64,000 nt of DNA from Candidatus Binatia bacterium (GTDB lineage Bacteria; Desulfobacterota; Binatia; UBA12015), in assembly GCA_036563615.1 (NCBI GenBank), contig DATCMB010000004.1, positions 288,071 to 352,070 on the forward strand, given 5' to 3'. Below, piece after piece: positions 56,290 through 64,000 of the stretch (positions are counted from its first letter, which is position 1; every line of letters starts with the position of its first letter). A program made the translations under genes and the position numbers. The notes below the pieces were generated by a model. That model was not told the DNA's origin and made no database searches. It saw nothing but the letters and a program-made list of their open reading frames with translations.

Positions 56290-58236
56290 GTGAGAGGCTG
56301 GACCATCCAGGATGCGATCGAGCTGTACGACGTCCACGCCTGGGGTGCGGGCTTCGTCACGGTCAACGAGCGGGGCCACGTCGAGATCCGGCCTCGGGGC
56401 AACGGCGGCCCGGGAATCGACCTGCTCGACCTCGTCACCTACCTGCGCGGGCGAGGGCTGCACGTCCCGCTGCTGATCCGCTTCTCGGACATCCTCGCGG
56501 CGCGCATCCGCAACCTCTGCGAGTGCTTCGCGAGCGCGATCAGCGAGCACCAGTACAAGGGCCGTCACCGCGCGGTCTACCCGATCAAGGTCAACCAGCA
56601 GCGCCACGTCGTCGAGGAGGTGATCGACTTCGGGCGCGCGTTCGACGTCGGCCTCGAGGCGGGCAGCAAGCCGGAGCTGCTCGCGGTCATGCCGATCATG
56701 GACAACCCGGAGTCCTTGATCATCTGCAACGGCTACAAGGACCGCGAGTACATCGAGATCGCGCTGCTCGCGCAGAAGCTCGGCCGCACGCCGATCATCG
56801 TGATGGACCGCTTCCACGAGCTCGACCTCGTGATCCAGGTCTCGCGCGAGCTCGGCATCCGTCCGCACCTCGGCGTGCGCGCGAAGCTGTCCGCGAAGGG
56901 TGCGGGCCGTTGGGTCGAGTCCGGCGGCGACCGCAGCAAGTTCGGCCTCACCGCCGACGAGCTGATCGAGACCGTCGGGCGGCTGCGCTCGGAGAACATG
57001 CTCGACTGCCTCGAGCTGATGCACTTCCACGTCGGCTCGCAGATCACCAACATCCGCGCGATCCGCGAGGCGGTGAAGGAGGCGACGCAGTTCTACGTCG
57101 GCCTCGTCGAGCTCGGCGCCGGGCTCAAGTACCTCGACGTCGGTGGCGGTCTGGGCGTCGACTACGACGGCTCGCAGACGAACTTCCAGTCGTCGATGAA
57201 CTACACCAACACCGAGTACGCGCGCGACATCATCGCGACGGTGAGCGAGGCGTGCGACGAGAAGGGCGTCCCGCACCCCGACATCGTCACCGAGACCGGG
57301 CGTGCGATGGTGGCGCACCACTCGGTGCTGATCTTCAACGTGCTCGGCGTCAACGAGGTGCTGCCGAAGAAGGCTCCCGAGGCGCCCGCCGAGGAAGACC
57401 ACAAGGTCGTGCACGACCTGTTCGACGCCTACCAGTCGATCAGCCGCAAGAACGTGATCGAGGCCTACCACGACGCGGTCGCCGCGAAGGAAGAGGCGCT
57501 GACGCTGTTCAACCTCGGCTACCTCGATCTGCGGACGCGCGGCCGCTGCGAGCGTCTGTTCTGGGCGTGCTGCGAGAAGATCCTGCGGGTCGTGCGCGAG
57601 ATGGACTACGTGCCCGAGGAGCTCGAGGGCCTCGAGCGCGCGATGGCGGACACCTACTACGGGAACTTCTCGGTCTTCCAGTCGGCGCCCGACCACTGGG
57701 CCGTCAAGCAACTGTTCCCGACCATGCCGATCCACCGGCTCGACCAGAGGCCGACCCGGCGCGGCGTGTTCGCCGACCTGACCTGCGACTCCGACGGCAA
57801 GCTCGACCTCTTCATCGACCGCCGCGACGTCAAGCACGTCCTCGAGCTGCATCCGTTCGACGGCGAGCCGTACTACATCGGCATCTTCCTGGTCGGCGCC
57901 TACCAGGAGATCCTCGGCGACCTGCACAACCTGTTCGGCGACACCGACGCGGTGCACGTCCGCCTCGGCGAGAACGACCGCATCGAGATCGAGCACCTGG
58001 TGGAGGGCGACTCCGTCGAGGAGGTGCTCGGCTACGTGCAGTACTCGAAGGCCGAGCTGGTCGAGCGCACGCGGCGCGCGATCGAGGCGGCGCTGCGCGA
58101 CAAGCGCATCACCGTCGAGGAGTCGGCGCGCCTGCGCCGCCGCTACGAGCAGGGGCTGTCGGGGTACACCTACCTCGAGGTCGAGGACGCCGATCAGCAG
58201 ATCATGGCGCGCCGGAGCCGCGCCGCAGGCGGGTGA
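56290..58236 (+). CDS. speA: biosynthetic arginine decarboxylase
   Basis: A PLP enzyme that converts arginine to agmatine, the first step of a polyamine route. At 648 aa it matches the SpeA family length. It starts RGWTIQDAIELYDVHAWGAGFVTVNERGHVEI. The PLP Lys is in AVYPIKVNQQRHVVEEV, the phosphate-binding and active-site stretches include LEAGSKPELLAV, FHVGSQITNIR and LDVGGGLGVDYDGS, and the C-terminal barrel has LTCDSDGKLDLF and VGAYQEILGDLHNLFGDTDAV. The start is GTG at 56290, directly after a palindrome with a -10-like core. The next gene in the polyamine route is not in the window. Confidence 0.95.
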   Translation: MRGWTIQDAIELYDVHAWGAGFVTVNERGHVEIRPRGNGGPGIDLLDLVTYLRGRGLHVPLLIRFSDILAARIRNLCECFASAISEHQYKGRHRAVYPIKVNQQRHVVEEVIDFGRAFDVGLEAGSKPELLAVMPIMDNPESLIICNGYKDREYIEIALLAQKLGRTPIIVMDRFHELDLVIQVSRELGIRPHLGVRAKLSAKGAGRWVESGGDRSKFGLTADELIETVGRLRSENMLDCLELMHFHVGSQITNIRAIREAVKEATQFYVGLVELGAGLKYLDVGGGLGVDYDGSQTNFQSSMNYTNTEYARDIIATVSEACDEKGVPHPDIVTETGRAMVAHHSVLIFNVLGVNEVLPKKAPEAPAEEDHKVVHDLFDAYQSISRKNVIEAYHDAVAAKEEALTLFNLGYLDLRTRGRCERLFWACCEKILRVVREMDYVPEELEGLERAMADTYYGNFSVFQSAPDHWAVKQLFPTMPIHRLDQRPTRRGVFADLTCDSDGKLDLFIDRRDVKHVLELHPFDGEPYYIGIFLVGAYQEILGDLHNLFGDTDAVHVRLGENDRIEIEHLVEGDSVEEVLGYVQYSKAELVERTRRAIEAALRDKRITVEESARLRRRYEQGLSGYTYLEVEDADQQIMARRSRAAGG

Positions 58237-58295
58237 AGGGCGGCGTGCTTCGCGCCGTCTCGCGCCCCATCCGAGAAGGCTCTGCGCCCGCCGCG

Positions 58296-59663
58296 ATGAA
58301 CCGGCCGTCGACCGGCGCCTGCGTGCTGCTGCGTAGCTTCTCTGGCCTCCTGCTCGCGACGCTCGTCCTGCTCGCAGCCTTGGTCGCGCCGGGTGCGGCG
58401 CACGCCGACGACGAGCGCCGCACGCCGGTCGTGCGCGCGGTCGAGCGCGTGCGCCCGGCGGTGGTCAACATCTCGGCCGAGCAGGCGGTGGTCGTCCAGC
58501 GCGACCCGTTCTTCGACCAGTTCTTCAACGACTTCTTCGAGATGCGGCCGCGCCGCCGGCGCTACACGCGCACGAGCCTCGGCTCGGGCGTGATCGTCCG
58601 CCCCGAGGGCTACGTCGTCACCAACGCGCACGTGATCGCGCGCGGGCAGAAGATCAAGGTCGTGCTCGCCGACGAGCGCGAGCTCGACGCGCGCGTCGTC
58701 GGCGTCGACCCGGACGCGGATCTCGCCGTGCTCAAGATCCCGGGCGGCTCCCTGCCCCACCTCGAGTTCGGCGACTCGGACGACCTGATGATCGGCGAGA
58801 CGGTGATCGCGATCGGCAACCCGTTCGGCTTCTCGCACACCGTGACGACCGGCGTCGTCAGCGCCGTGCGGCGATCGCTCAAGAGCGGCGGGCGCGTCTT
58901 CCTCGACTTCATCCAGACCGATGCGTCGATCAACCCGGGCAACTCCGGCGGACCGCTGCTCAACATCAAGGGCGAGCTGATCGGCATCAACACCGCGATC
59001 TACGGCGGCGCGCAGAACATCGGCTTCGCGATCCCGGCGAAGCGCGCGAGCCGCGTCGTCAACGACCTGATCCGCTACGGCGAGGTGCGGCGCTCGTACC
59101 TCGGTCTGCAGGTGCAGGATCTCACGCCCGAGCTCGCGAGCGCGCTCGGCGTCGAGGAGGAGCGCTACGGCGTCGTCGTGCGCGAGGTCGAGGACGGCAG
59201 CCCGGCCGAGCGCGCCGGCATCGAGCCCGGCGACGTCATCCTCGCGGTCGACGGCCACGAGGTCGGCGACCGCGCCGAGTTCGACGAGCGCGCCGCGGAA
59301 GCCACGATCGGCTCGACGATCCGCCTCGACGTCCTGCGCTCGGGCACCAAGCGACGGGTGACGCTCGCCGCCGGCGAGATGACCGACGAGCGCATCGACG
59401 ACCTCGGCTGGCGCCGCCTCGGCATCCGCGTCGCCGAGCGCGGCCGCGACGACGCGGTGGCGATCAAGTCGGTGCGCCGCAACAGCCACGCGGATCGCGC
59501 CGGCATCCGCCCGGGCGACCTGCTGATCGCGCTCGGCGACACCGCAACCGACTCGGCAGCCGCCTACCGGCGTGCGGTGTCGAGGCTGCGCAACGAGAGC
59601 GAAGCGCAGATCGCGGTGCAGCGCGGCCGCGCGCAGTACCGCCTGACCCTCCCGCTCGAGTAG
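58296..59663 (+). CDS. periplasmic Do-like serine protease (DegP/DegQ family, two PDZ domains)
   Basis: A 455-aa HtrA-type protease for envelope quality control. A signal peptide (about 1-38, ending GAAHAD) leads to a trypsin-like domain with H112 (VVTNAHV), D142 (DADLAVLKI) and S217 (GNSGGPL), all in normal context. The first PDZ follows [16 protein letters not shown], and a second covers about 370-455 ([13 protein letters not shown]). The LA-loop region has a short Arg-rich patch (RPRRRR). The ATG at 58296 gives a clear signal peptide; it lies 59 bp after speA, so co-transcription is possible. A 126-bp gap to the cold-shock gene follows. Confidence 0.93.
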   Translation: MNRPSTGACVLLRSFSGLLLATLVLLAALVAPGAAHADDERRTPVVRAVERVRPAVVNISAEQAVVVQRDPFFDQFFNDFFEMRPRRRRYTRTSLGSGVIVRPEGYVVTNAHVIARGQKIKVVLADERELDARVVGVDPDADLAVLKIPGGSLPHLEFGDSDDLMIGETVIAIGNPFGFSHTVTTGVVSAVRRSLKSGGRVFLDFIQTDASINPGNSGGPLLNIKGELIGINTAIYGGAQNIGFAIPAKRASRVVNDLIRYGEVRRSYLGLQVQDLTPELASALGVEEERYGVVVREVEDGSPAERAGIEPGDVILAVDGHEVGDRAEFDERAAEATIGSTIRLDVLRSGTKRRVTLAAGEMTDERIDDLGWRRLGIRVAERGRDDAVAIKSVRRNSHADRAGIRPGDLLIALGDTATDSAAAYRRAVSRLRNESEAQIAVQRGRAQYRLTLPLE

Positions 59664-59789
59664 ACGACACCGCGCGTCGCGCTTCCCCGGGACCGGGCGT
59701 TTCTGCTACACGAGCGCGGTTTTCAGCAAAGCGCGAAGCTCCCCCTCCAATCCAGGGACTCTTCGCACCATTCAGCCAGGGAGCGTGGT

Positions 59790-59993
59790 ATGCCAGTCGG
59801 TCGCGTCAAGTGGTTCAACAACGCCAAGGGTTACGGATTCATCGTCCAAGAAGGCGGTCCGGAGGTCTTCGTTCATTACTCGGCGATCCAGGGCGACGGG
59901 TACAAGACGTTGGTCGAAGGGCAGGAAGTCCAGTTCGACATCGCGCAGAGCGAGAAGGGTCCGCAGGCGGCGAACGTCATCAAGGTGAAGTGA
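59790..59993 (+). CDS. csp: cold-shock domain protein (CspA family)
   Basis: A 67-aa single-stranded nucleic-acid binder. The RNP1 motif is KGYGFI and RNP2 is VFVHYSAI, within [16 protein letters not shown] and the ending GPQAANVI, standard for CspA. The ATG at 59790 follows CAGGGAGCG. About 126 bp upstream have no gene. A weak TTCCCC/TACACG promoter-like pair (59683-59712) would give a leader of about 70 nt, but I give this little weight. The stop TGA is shared with the GTG start of acylphosphatase. Confidence 0.97.
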   Translation: MPVGRVKWFNNAKGYGFIVQEGGPEVFVHYSAIQGDGYKTLVEGQEVQFDIAQSEKGPQAANVIKVK

Positions 59994-60313
59994 CGGGCAC
60001 GGACGACCCTCCTTCAGGCGGGCGCCCGCCGAGCTCGGCGACGGAGATCCGGGTCCGGATCTCCGTGCGCGGGCGCGTGCAGGGAGTCTGGTATCGCGGC
60101 TCGACGCGCGATCAGGCGCGACGGCTCGGGCTGCGAGGCTGGGCGCGCAATCTCGCGGACGGCTCCGTCGAGGTGGTCGCCGAGGGCGACCCCGACGCCA
60201 TCGAGCAGCTCGTCGCGTGGTGCCGCACCGGACCACCCGGCGCGCGCGTAACCGGGATCACGGTGCAACGTGAGCCCGTGCGGGGCGACGTCCAGGACTT
60301 CAAGGTCCTCTGA
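59990..60313 (+). CDS. acylphosphatase
   Basis: A 107-aa enzyme that hydrolyses acyl phosphates. After a short disordered start ([18 protein letters not shown]) the fold begins [16 protein letters not shown], with the catalytic Arg in the GVWYR loop and the catalytic Asn in [17 protein letters not shown]. The end [13 protein letters not shown] is typical. The GTG at 59990 overlaps the cold-shock stop (GTGA), so its translation is tied to that gene. The dodecin gene follows 25 bp later. Confidence 0.92.
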   Translation: MTGTDDPPSGGRPPSSATEIRVRISVRGRVQGVWYRGSTRDQARRLGLRGWARNLADGSVEVVAEGDPDAIEQLVAWCRTGPPGARVTGITVQREPVRGDVQDFKVL

Positions 60314-60338
60314 CACGCCGCCCGAAGGAGGGGCCGAC

Positions 60339-60671
60339 ATGCCCGACAAGACCTACAAGATGGTGGAGATCGTCGGGGTCTCCGACGACTCGATCCAGCA
60401 AGCCGTCCGCAACGCGCTCGCGAAGGCCTCGCGGACGCTGCGCAACCTCGACTGGTTCGAGGTCACGGCGATCCGCGGGCTCGTGCGCAACAACCGCGAC
60501 CCGCAGTTCCAGGTCCAGCTCAAGGTCGGCTTCCGGCTGCTCGAGCGCGACCTCCTCGCCTCGCTCGACGAGCCCACCGCCAACCCGACGAGCACCGAGC
60601 GCGCCGAGCGCCGCAAGGAAGAAAAGCGCGCCGGCAAGCGTGACAAGAAGAACAAGGGCAGGAAGAAGTAG
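60339..60671 (+). CDS. dodecin family flavin-binding protein with basic C-terminal tail
   Basis: Dodecins are small dodecameric proteins that store or buffer FMN/riboflavin. Residues 1-70 follow the family closely (YKMVEIVGVSDDSIQQAVRNALAKASRTLRNLDWFEVTAIRG with VQLKVGFRL); the Trp in LDWFEV stacks on the flavin. Usual dodecins end near 70 residues. Here about 40 more follow, the last 24 mostly Lys, Arg and Glu (ERAERRKEEKRAGKRDKKNK). The ATG at 60339 has GAAGGAGGGG upstream. It is 4 bp before the acyl-CoA dehydrogenase start, a flavoenzyme. Confidence 0.88.
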   Translation: MPDKTYKMVEIVGVSDDSIQQAVRNALAKASRTLRNLDWFEVTAIRGLVRNNRDPQFQVQLKVGFRLLERDLLASLDEPTANPTSTERAERRKEEKRAGKRDKKNKGRKK

Positions 60672-60675
60672 CATC

Positions 60676-61857
60676 ATGGCCGAAGCCCTCGACGAATTCC
60701 GCGAAGAGCTGCGAACCTTTCTCGCCGAGCACCTCCGTCCCGAGCTCAAGCCCGAAGCGCTCGCCCGGCTCCCCGAGCCCGAGCGCATCTCGGTGCTGCG
60801 CGACTGGCAACGGACGCTCGCCAAGGGCCGCTGGGTCGGCATCACGTGGCCGCGCGAGTACGGCGGCCGCGAGGCGACGATCCCGCAGCAGATCGTCTAC
60901 ACCGAGGAGATGACCCGCGCGCAGGCGCCGGCGGCGATCAACAGCCTCGGCGTCGGCATCGTCGGTCCGCCGCTCATCGCGTTCGGCACCGAGGAGCAGA
61001 AGAAGCGCTTCGCGCCGCGCATCCTGTCGGCGGACGACCTGTGGTGCTGCGGCTTCTCGGAGCCGAGCGCCGGCTCCGACCTCGCCTCGCTGCGCACCAG
61101 CGCAACGCTCGACGGCGACCACTTCGTGGTCAACGGCCAGAAGGTGTGGACGACGCTCGCGCACCACGCCGACTGGTGCATGCTGCTCTGTCGCACCAAC
61201 CCGGAGGAGAAGCGCGCGAAAGGCGTCTCCTGCCTGCTCGTCGACATGCGCAGCCCCGGCATCACGGTGCGGCCGCTGCGCCAGATCACCGGCGAGGCCG
61301 AGTTCAACGAGATCTTCTTCGAGAACGTGCGCGTGCCGCGCGAGAACCTGCTCGGCGAGCTGCACGGCGGCTGGCCGGTCGCGGTGGCGGCGCTGCAGAA
61401 CGAGCGCGGCATCCTCTACGTCGTCGAGATGCGCATCCAGCTGCAGCAGGCGCGCGACCAGCTGCTCGCGCTCGCTCGCGAGCACGGCGCCGGCACGGAT
61501 CCGGTGCTGCGCCAGGAGCTCGCGCAGATCCACCTCGCGACCGAGATCTTCCGCATGACCTGCCAGCGGACGCTCGACAAGCTGCTGCGCATGGGCGCGC
61601 CCGGACCGGAGGCGTCGATCATCAAGCTGCACTGGACCGAGGTCACGCAGGCGATCCCGCAGCTCGGCATGCAGATCATCGGCCCGCAGGGCCTGCTCTA
61701 CGACACGCCCGAGCCGCGCGCGGGGCGCGTCGATCCGAGCCAGTGGCTGCAGCGCAGCTTCCTGCAGAGCCGCGCCGCGAGCATCGCGTCCGGAACGAGC
61801 GAGATCATGAAGGGTATCATCGCGATGCAGGTGCTCGGTCTGCCGCGCGGCCAGTAG
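60676..61857 (+). CDS. acyl-CoA dehydrogenase family protein
   Basis: A 393-aa flavoprotein related to the one at 35923. The N-terminal helical domain begins ALDEFREELRTFLAEHLRPE. The middle sheet contains WCCGFSEPSAGSDLASLRT and GQKVWTTLA, and the end SRAASIASGTSEIMKGIIA carries the flavin-binding SGTSEI. The RQITGEAEFNEIFFENVRVPREN block is shared nearly word for word with the other copy. It starts 4 bp after dodecin, so both are probably one transcript. Substrate not known; these long-N-terminal members often work as heteromers in branched-chain or steroid acid breakdown. Confidence 0.92.
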   Translation: MAEALDEFREELRTFLAEHLRPELKPEALARLPEPERISVLRDWQRTLAKGRWVGITWPREYGGREATIPQQIVYTEEMTRAQAPAAINSLGVGIVGPPLIAFGTEEQKKRFAPRILSADDLWCCGFSEPSAGSDLASLRTSATLDGDHFVVNGQKVWTTLAHHADWCMLLCRTNPEEKRAKGVSCLLVDMRSPGITVRPLRQITGEAEFNEIFFENVRVPRENLLGELHGGWPVAVAALQNERGILYVVEMRIQLQQARDQLLALAREHGAGTDPVLRQELAQIHLATEIFRMTCQRTLDKLLRMGAPGPEASIIKLHWTEVTQAIPQLGMQIIGPQGLLYDTPEPRAGRVDPSQWLQRSFLQSRAASIASGTSEIMKGIIAMQVLGLPRGQ

Positions 61858-61882
61858 CGGGCGTCGACATCCGCAGGCGAGC

Positions 61883-64000
61883 ATGGCGAGCCCGGCGCGC
61901 AAGAGCTTGCTGCGCAGGCTCCGCCTGCCGCTCCTTCTGCTGCTCGCGCTCGTCGCGCTGGCGGCGCTCGCGCCGCAGCTCGTGCTGCCGCGCGTCGAGC
62001 GTGCGGCGAGCGAAGCGCTGCGCACGCCGGTCGACATCGGCTGGATCGAGGTCGATCCCTTCGCGCGCCGCGTGAGCCTGCGCGACGTCGCCTTCGGCGA
62101 GGGCGAGCCGCTGACCGTTCGCCGCATCAGCGCGCGTCCCGACGTCGAGCGGCTCGTGCGCGGCGAGATCGAGCTCGAGCGCGTCGAGATCGACGGCCTG
62201 CGCGGCGTGATCGATCAGGACGAGAAGGGCCTGCCCGTCCTGCGCGGCCTGCCCTTCCCCGAGCCCGGCGGACGCTCCGGCGGCCCGACGGTGGTGGTCG
62301 AGGAGGTCGTGCTCACCGACGTCGACCTCGAGGCGAGCCTGCCGGAGCGGCTGCGCCGTACGCCGGTCGCGCTCCACCTCGACGAGCTCGTCGCGCGCGA
62401 GGTGCCGACCTCGGCGGCGGGCGCGGCGTTCCAGGGCGAGCTCCGCGGCGCGCTCGACGGCGTGCCGCTCACCGCGGGCGCACGCATCGACGAGACGCCC
62501 GCCGGCTGGCGCGTCGAGGCGGAGGCCGAGCTGAAGGGCTCGCCGCTCGGCCGCGACCAGCTCCGCCTGCCGCCCGGCCTCGAGTCGCTCTCCGCCACCG
62601 TCGACGGGCGCGCGAGCTACCTGCTCGATCCTGAGCGCGGCGAGGAGCGGCTCGCGGCCGACGTGACGCTGAACGAGCTGCGCCTGAGCGGCGCCGCGGA
62701 GACGTCGCTCGCCGCGCGCCGGCTCTCCGTGCAGGGCCTCGTCGCCAACCTCACGGCCGGCGAGGTCGACCTCGGCGCGATCGAGCTCACGGCACCGCGC
62801 ATCGTCGCCGCGCTCACCGCGGACGGGCTCGTCTACCCGGGGCTCGTCCCGGGGCTCGTCGAGTCCGGCGTCGAGCTCGCGCCCGACGGCGGCGCTGACG
62901 ACGCCGCGCGCGAGCCCGGCTGGAAGGTGACCGGCGGTCGCTTCACCGCGCGCGACGGCGAGATCGTCGTGAAGCGCGACGACGCCCGTCTGCCGCTCAC
63001 GATCGAGAGCTTCACCTGGCGCGGCATCGCGAGCGGCAAGCGCGGTGATCTGCGCTTGACGGTCGGCGTCGCGGAGGACGGGCGGATCGACGTCACGGGC
63101 AAGCTCGGCATCGACCCGCCGACGGTCGACGTCGTCGCCGAGCTGTCGTCGGTGCCGCTCGCCGATCTGTCGGCGCTGCTCGACACGCCGCTGCGCGTCT
63201 CGCGCGGCACCGCGCGCGGACGCGTGGAGATCGCCGGCGACCCGGCGCGGCCGCGCTTCGCGATCGCGCTCGAAGCGCACCAGGTGCACACCGCCCCGCC
63301 GACGGCGGAGCGCCCCGATCAGGTGCTCGCGGTCGACCGGCTCGAGACGACCTTGACGGTCGCGCCCGGACCGGACGGCGCGATCGAGATCGCGTCGCTC
63401 GCGCTGTCCTACCCGTACGCGATGGTGCAGCGCACGGCGCAGGGGACGTTCCCGCTCGACGTCCTCGGCGGTGCGTCCGGACACGAGGCGGCGTCCGGCG
63501 CGACGCGGGGAGCGGACGAAGCGAGCGCACCCGACGCACCGAGCAGGACGCGCGCGCCGCGGTCGGGAGCGAACGCCTCGGAGTCCACGGCGTCCGCACG
63601 CCCGCTGCGCATCGCGAGCCTCACCGTCAGCCAGGGCCGCTTCGACTTCGTCGACGCCACGACGACGCCGCCCTACTGGACGGGGCTCGCGTCGACCGAC
63701 GCGACCGCACGCGGCCTCGCGCTCGAGCCGCACGCCCTCGACAGCCTGTCGCTGACCGCGCGCCAGGACGAGCTGCACCCGCTGCGCGCGTCCGCGCGCC
63801 GCACGGGCGACGAGAGCTGGCGCGGCGAGCTCGCGGTCGAGGGCCTCTCGCTGCCGACGCTGAACCCGTACCTCGCGCCGGTGCTCGGCTACGAGGCGCA
63901 GGCCGGCACGCTCGACCTCGAGATCGAGGCGACGCTCGCCCGCGGCCGCCTCGCCGCCACCACCGCGATCGCGCTCGACGGCGTCGCTCTGCGCCAGACC
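61883..64000 (+). CDS. DUF748/AsmA-like envelope protein (N-terminal part, runs off the window)
   Basis: The frame from ATG 61883 stays open for 706 codons to the right edge. It begins with a single membrane helix (RLRLPLLLLLALVALAALAPQLVLP), then the family phrase TPVDIGWIEVDPFARRVSLRDVAFGEGEPLTVRR, as in DUF748 proteins. Long beta-helical repeats follow, related to AsmA/TamB, the bridge-like proteins thought to move lipids or support outer membrane assembly in Gram-negative bacteria. A low-complexity insert rich in Ala, Ser and Arg is at about 530-575. It lies 25 bp after the acyl-CoA dehydrogenase. The C-terminus is missing. Confidence 0.8.
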   Translation, partial: MASPARKSLLRRLRLPLLLLLALVALAALAPQLVLPRVERAASEALRTPVDIGWIEVDPFARRVSLRDVAFGEGEPLTVRRISARPDVERLVRGEIELERVEIDGLRGVIDQDEKGLPVLRGLPFPEPGGRSGGPTVVVEEVVLTDVDLEASLPERLRRTPVALHLDELVAREVPTSAAGAAFQGELRGALDGVPLTAGARIDETPAGWRVEAEAELKGSPLGRDQLRLPPGLESLSATVDGRASYLLDPERGEERLAADVTLNELRLSGAAETSLAARRLSVQGLVANLTAGEVDLGAIELTAPRIVAALTADGLVYPGLVPGLVESGVELAPDGGADDAAREPGWKVTGGRFTARDGEIVVKRDDARLPLTIESFTWRGIASGKRGDLRLTVGVAEDGRIDVTGKLGIDPPTVDVVAELSSVPLADLSALLDTPLRVSRGTARGRVEIAGDPARPRFAIALEAHQVHTAPPTAERPDQVLAVDRLETTLTVAPGPDGAIEIASLALSYPYAMVQRTAQGTFPLDVLGGASGHEAASGATRGADEASAPDAPSRTRAPRSGANASESTASARPLRIASLTVSQGRFDFVDATTTPPYWTGLASTDATARGLALEPHALDSLSLTARQDELHPLRASARRTGDESWRGELAVEGLSLPTLNPYLAPVLGYEAQAGTLDLEIEATLARGRLAATTAIALDGVALRQT

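Overview
The window is chromosomal DNA from a high-GC bacterium (roughly 70% G+C by eye), tightly packed with about 46 protein genes on both strands. I saw no rRNA, tRNA, CRISPR array, phage or insertion sequence. A Gram-negative envelope is suggested by a DUF748/AsmA-like protein, a Do-like periplasmic protease and an exported c-type cytochrome. The mix of acyl-CoA dehydrogenases, phosphotransferase-family and SDR enzymes, a luciferase-like monooxygenase, and an exported protein with a Pro/Thr-repeat linker resembles uncultured Binatia/Desulfobacterota-type genomes. That placement is an impression, not something the sequence proves.

Layout. 1-5796: DUF192 end, a divergent DAHP synthase, an APH-like kinase, an SDR, and a CoA ligase/histidine phosphatase pair. 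5903-12414: two tandem paralogous giant proteins, each with zinc ribbon, degenerate cyclase domain, AAA ATPase and TPR-like region. 12395-14600: flavin monooxygenase and alpha/beta hydrolase on the minus strand. 14692-22770: a plus-strand run of SDR, FAD oxidoreductase, ECF41-like sigma factor, SDR, amidohydrolase, trans-aconitate methyltransferase-like protein and a pyruvate kinase with the K+-independent signature. 22815-24081: a DUF385-type protein divergent from a PP2C phosphatase that appears to have a near-leaderless promoter.

24152-29178 is the most interesting stretch: a minus-strand cluster of sulfotransferase, ATP-grasp ligase, a highly diverged argininosuccinate-lyase-fold enzyme and a phosphosulfolactate synthase (ComA). 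The last two together match the first committed steps of bacterial coenzyme M synthesis (XcbB1/XcbC1 type). The ligase and sulfotransferase do not belong to that known route, so this may be a sulfonate pathway not yet described. A perfect 10-bp inverted repeat sits just upstream of its first gene.

29315-37098: a PA0069-type radical SAM protein, a GT39-like membrane protein, a GT2-methyltransferase fusion coupled to dinB, a crotonase and an acyl-CoA dehydrogenase. 37142-40768: a large exported beta-propeller/di-haem protein. 41008-44631 (three-subunit acyl-CoA carboxylase) and 52391-54061 (methylmalonyl-CoA mutase large subunit) fit propionyl-CoA to succinyl-CoA conversion. Between them lie a type-B carboxylesterase, a receiver-only response regulator and the DUF2339/DUF3999 membrane pair. 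54436-64000: hybrid PAS sensor kinase, arginine decarboxylase, Do-like protease, cold-shock protein overlapping acylphosphatase, dodecin, acyl-CoA dehydrogenase and the start of a DUF748 protein cut by the window edge.

Stop/start overlaps of the GTGA or ATGA type recur throughout, so translational coupling looks like a general habit of this genome.
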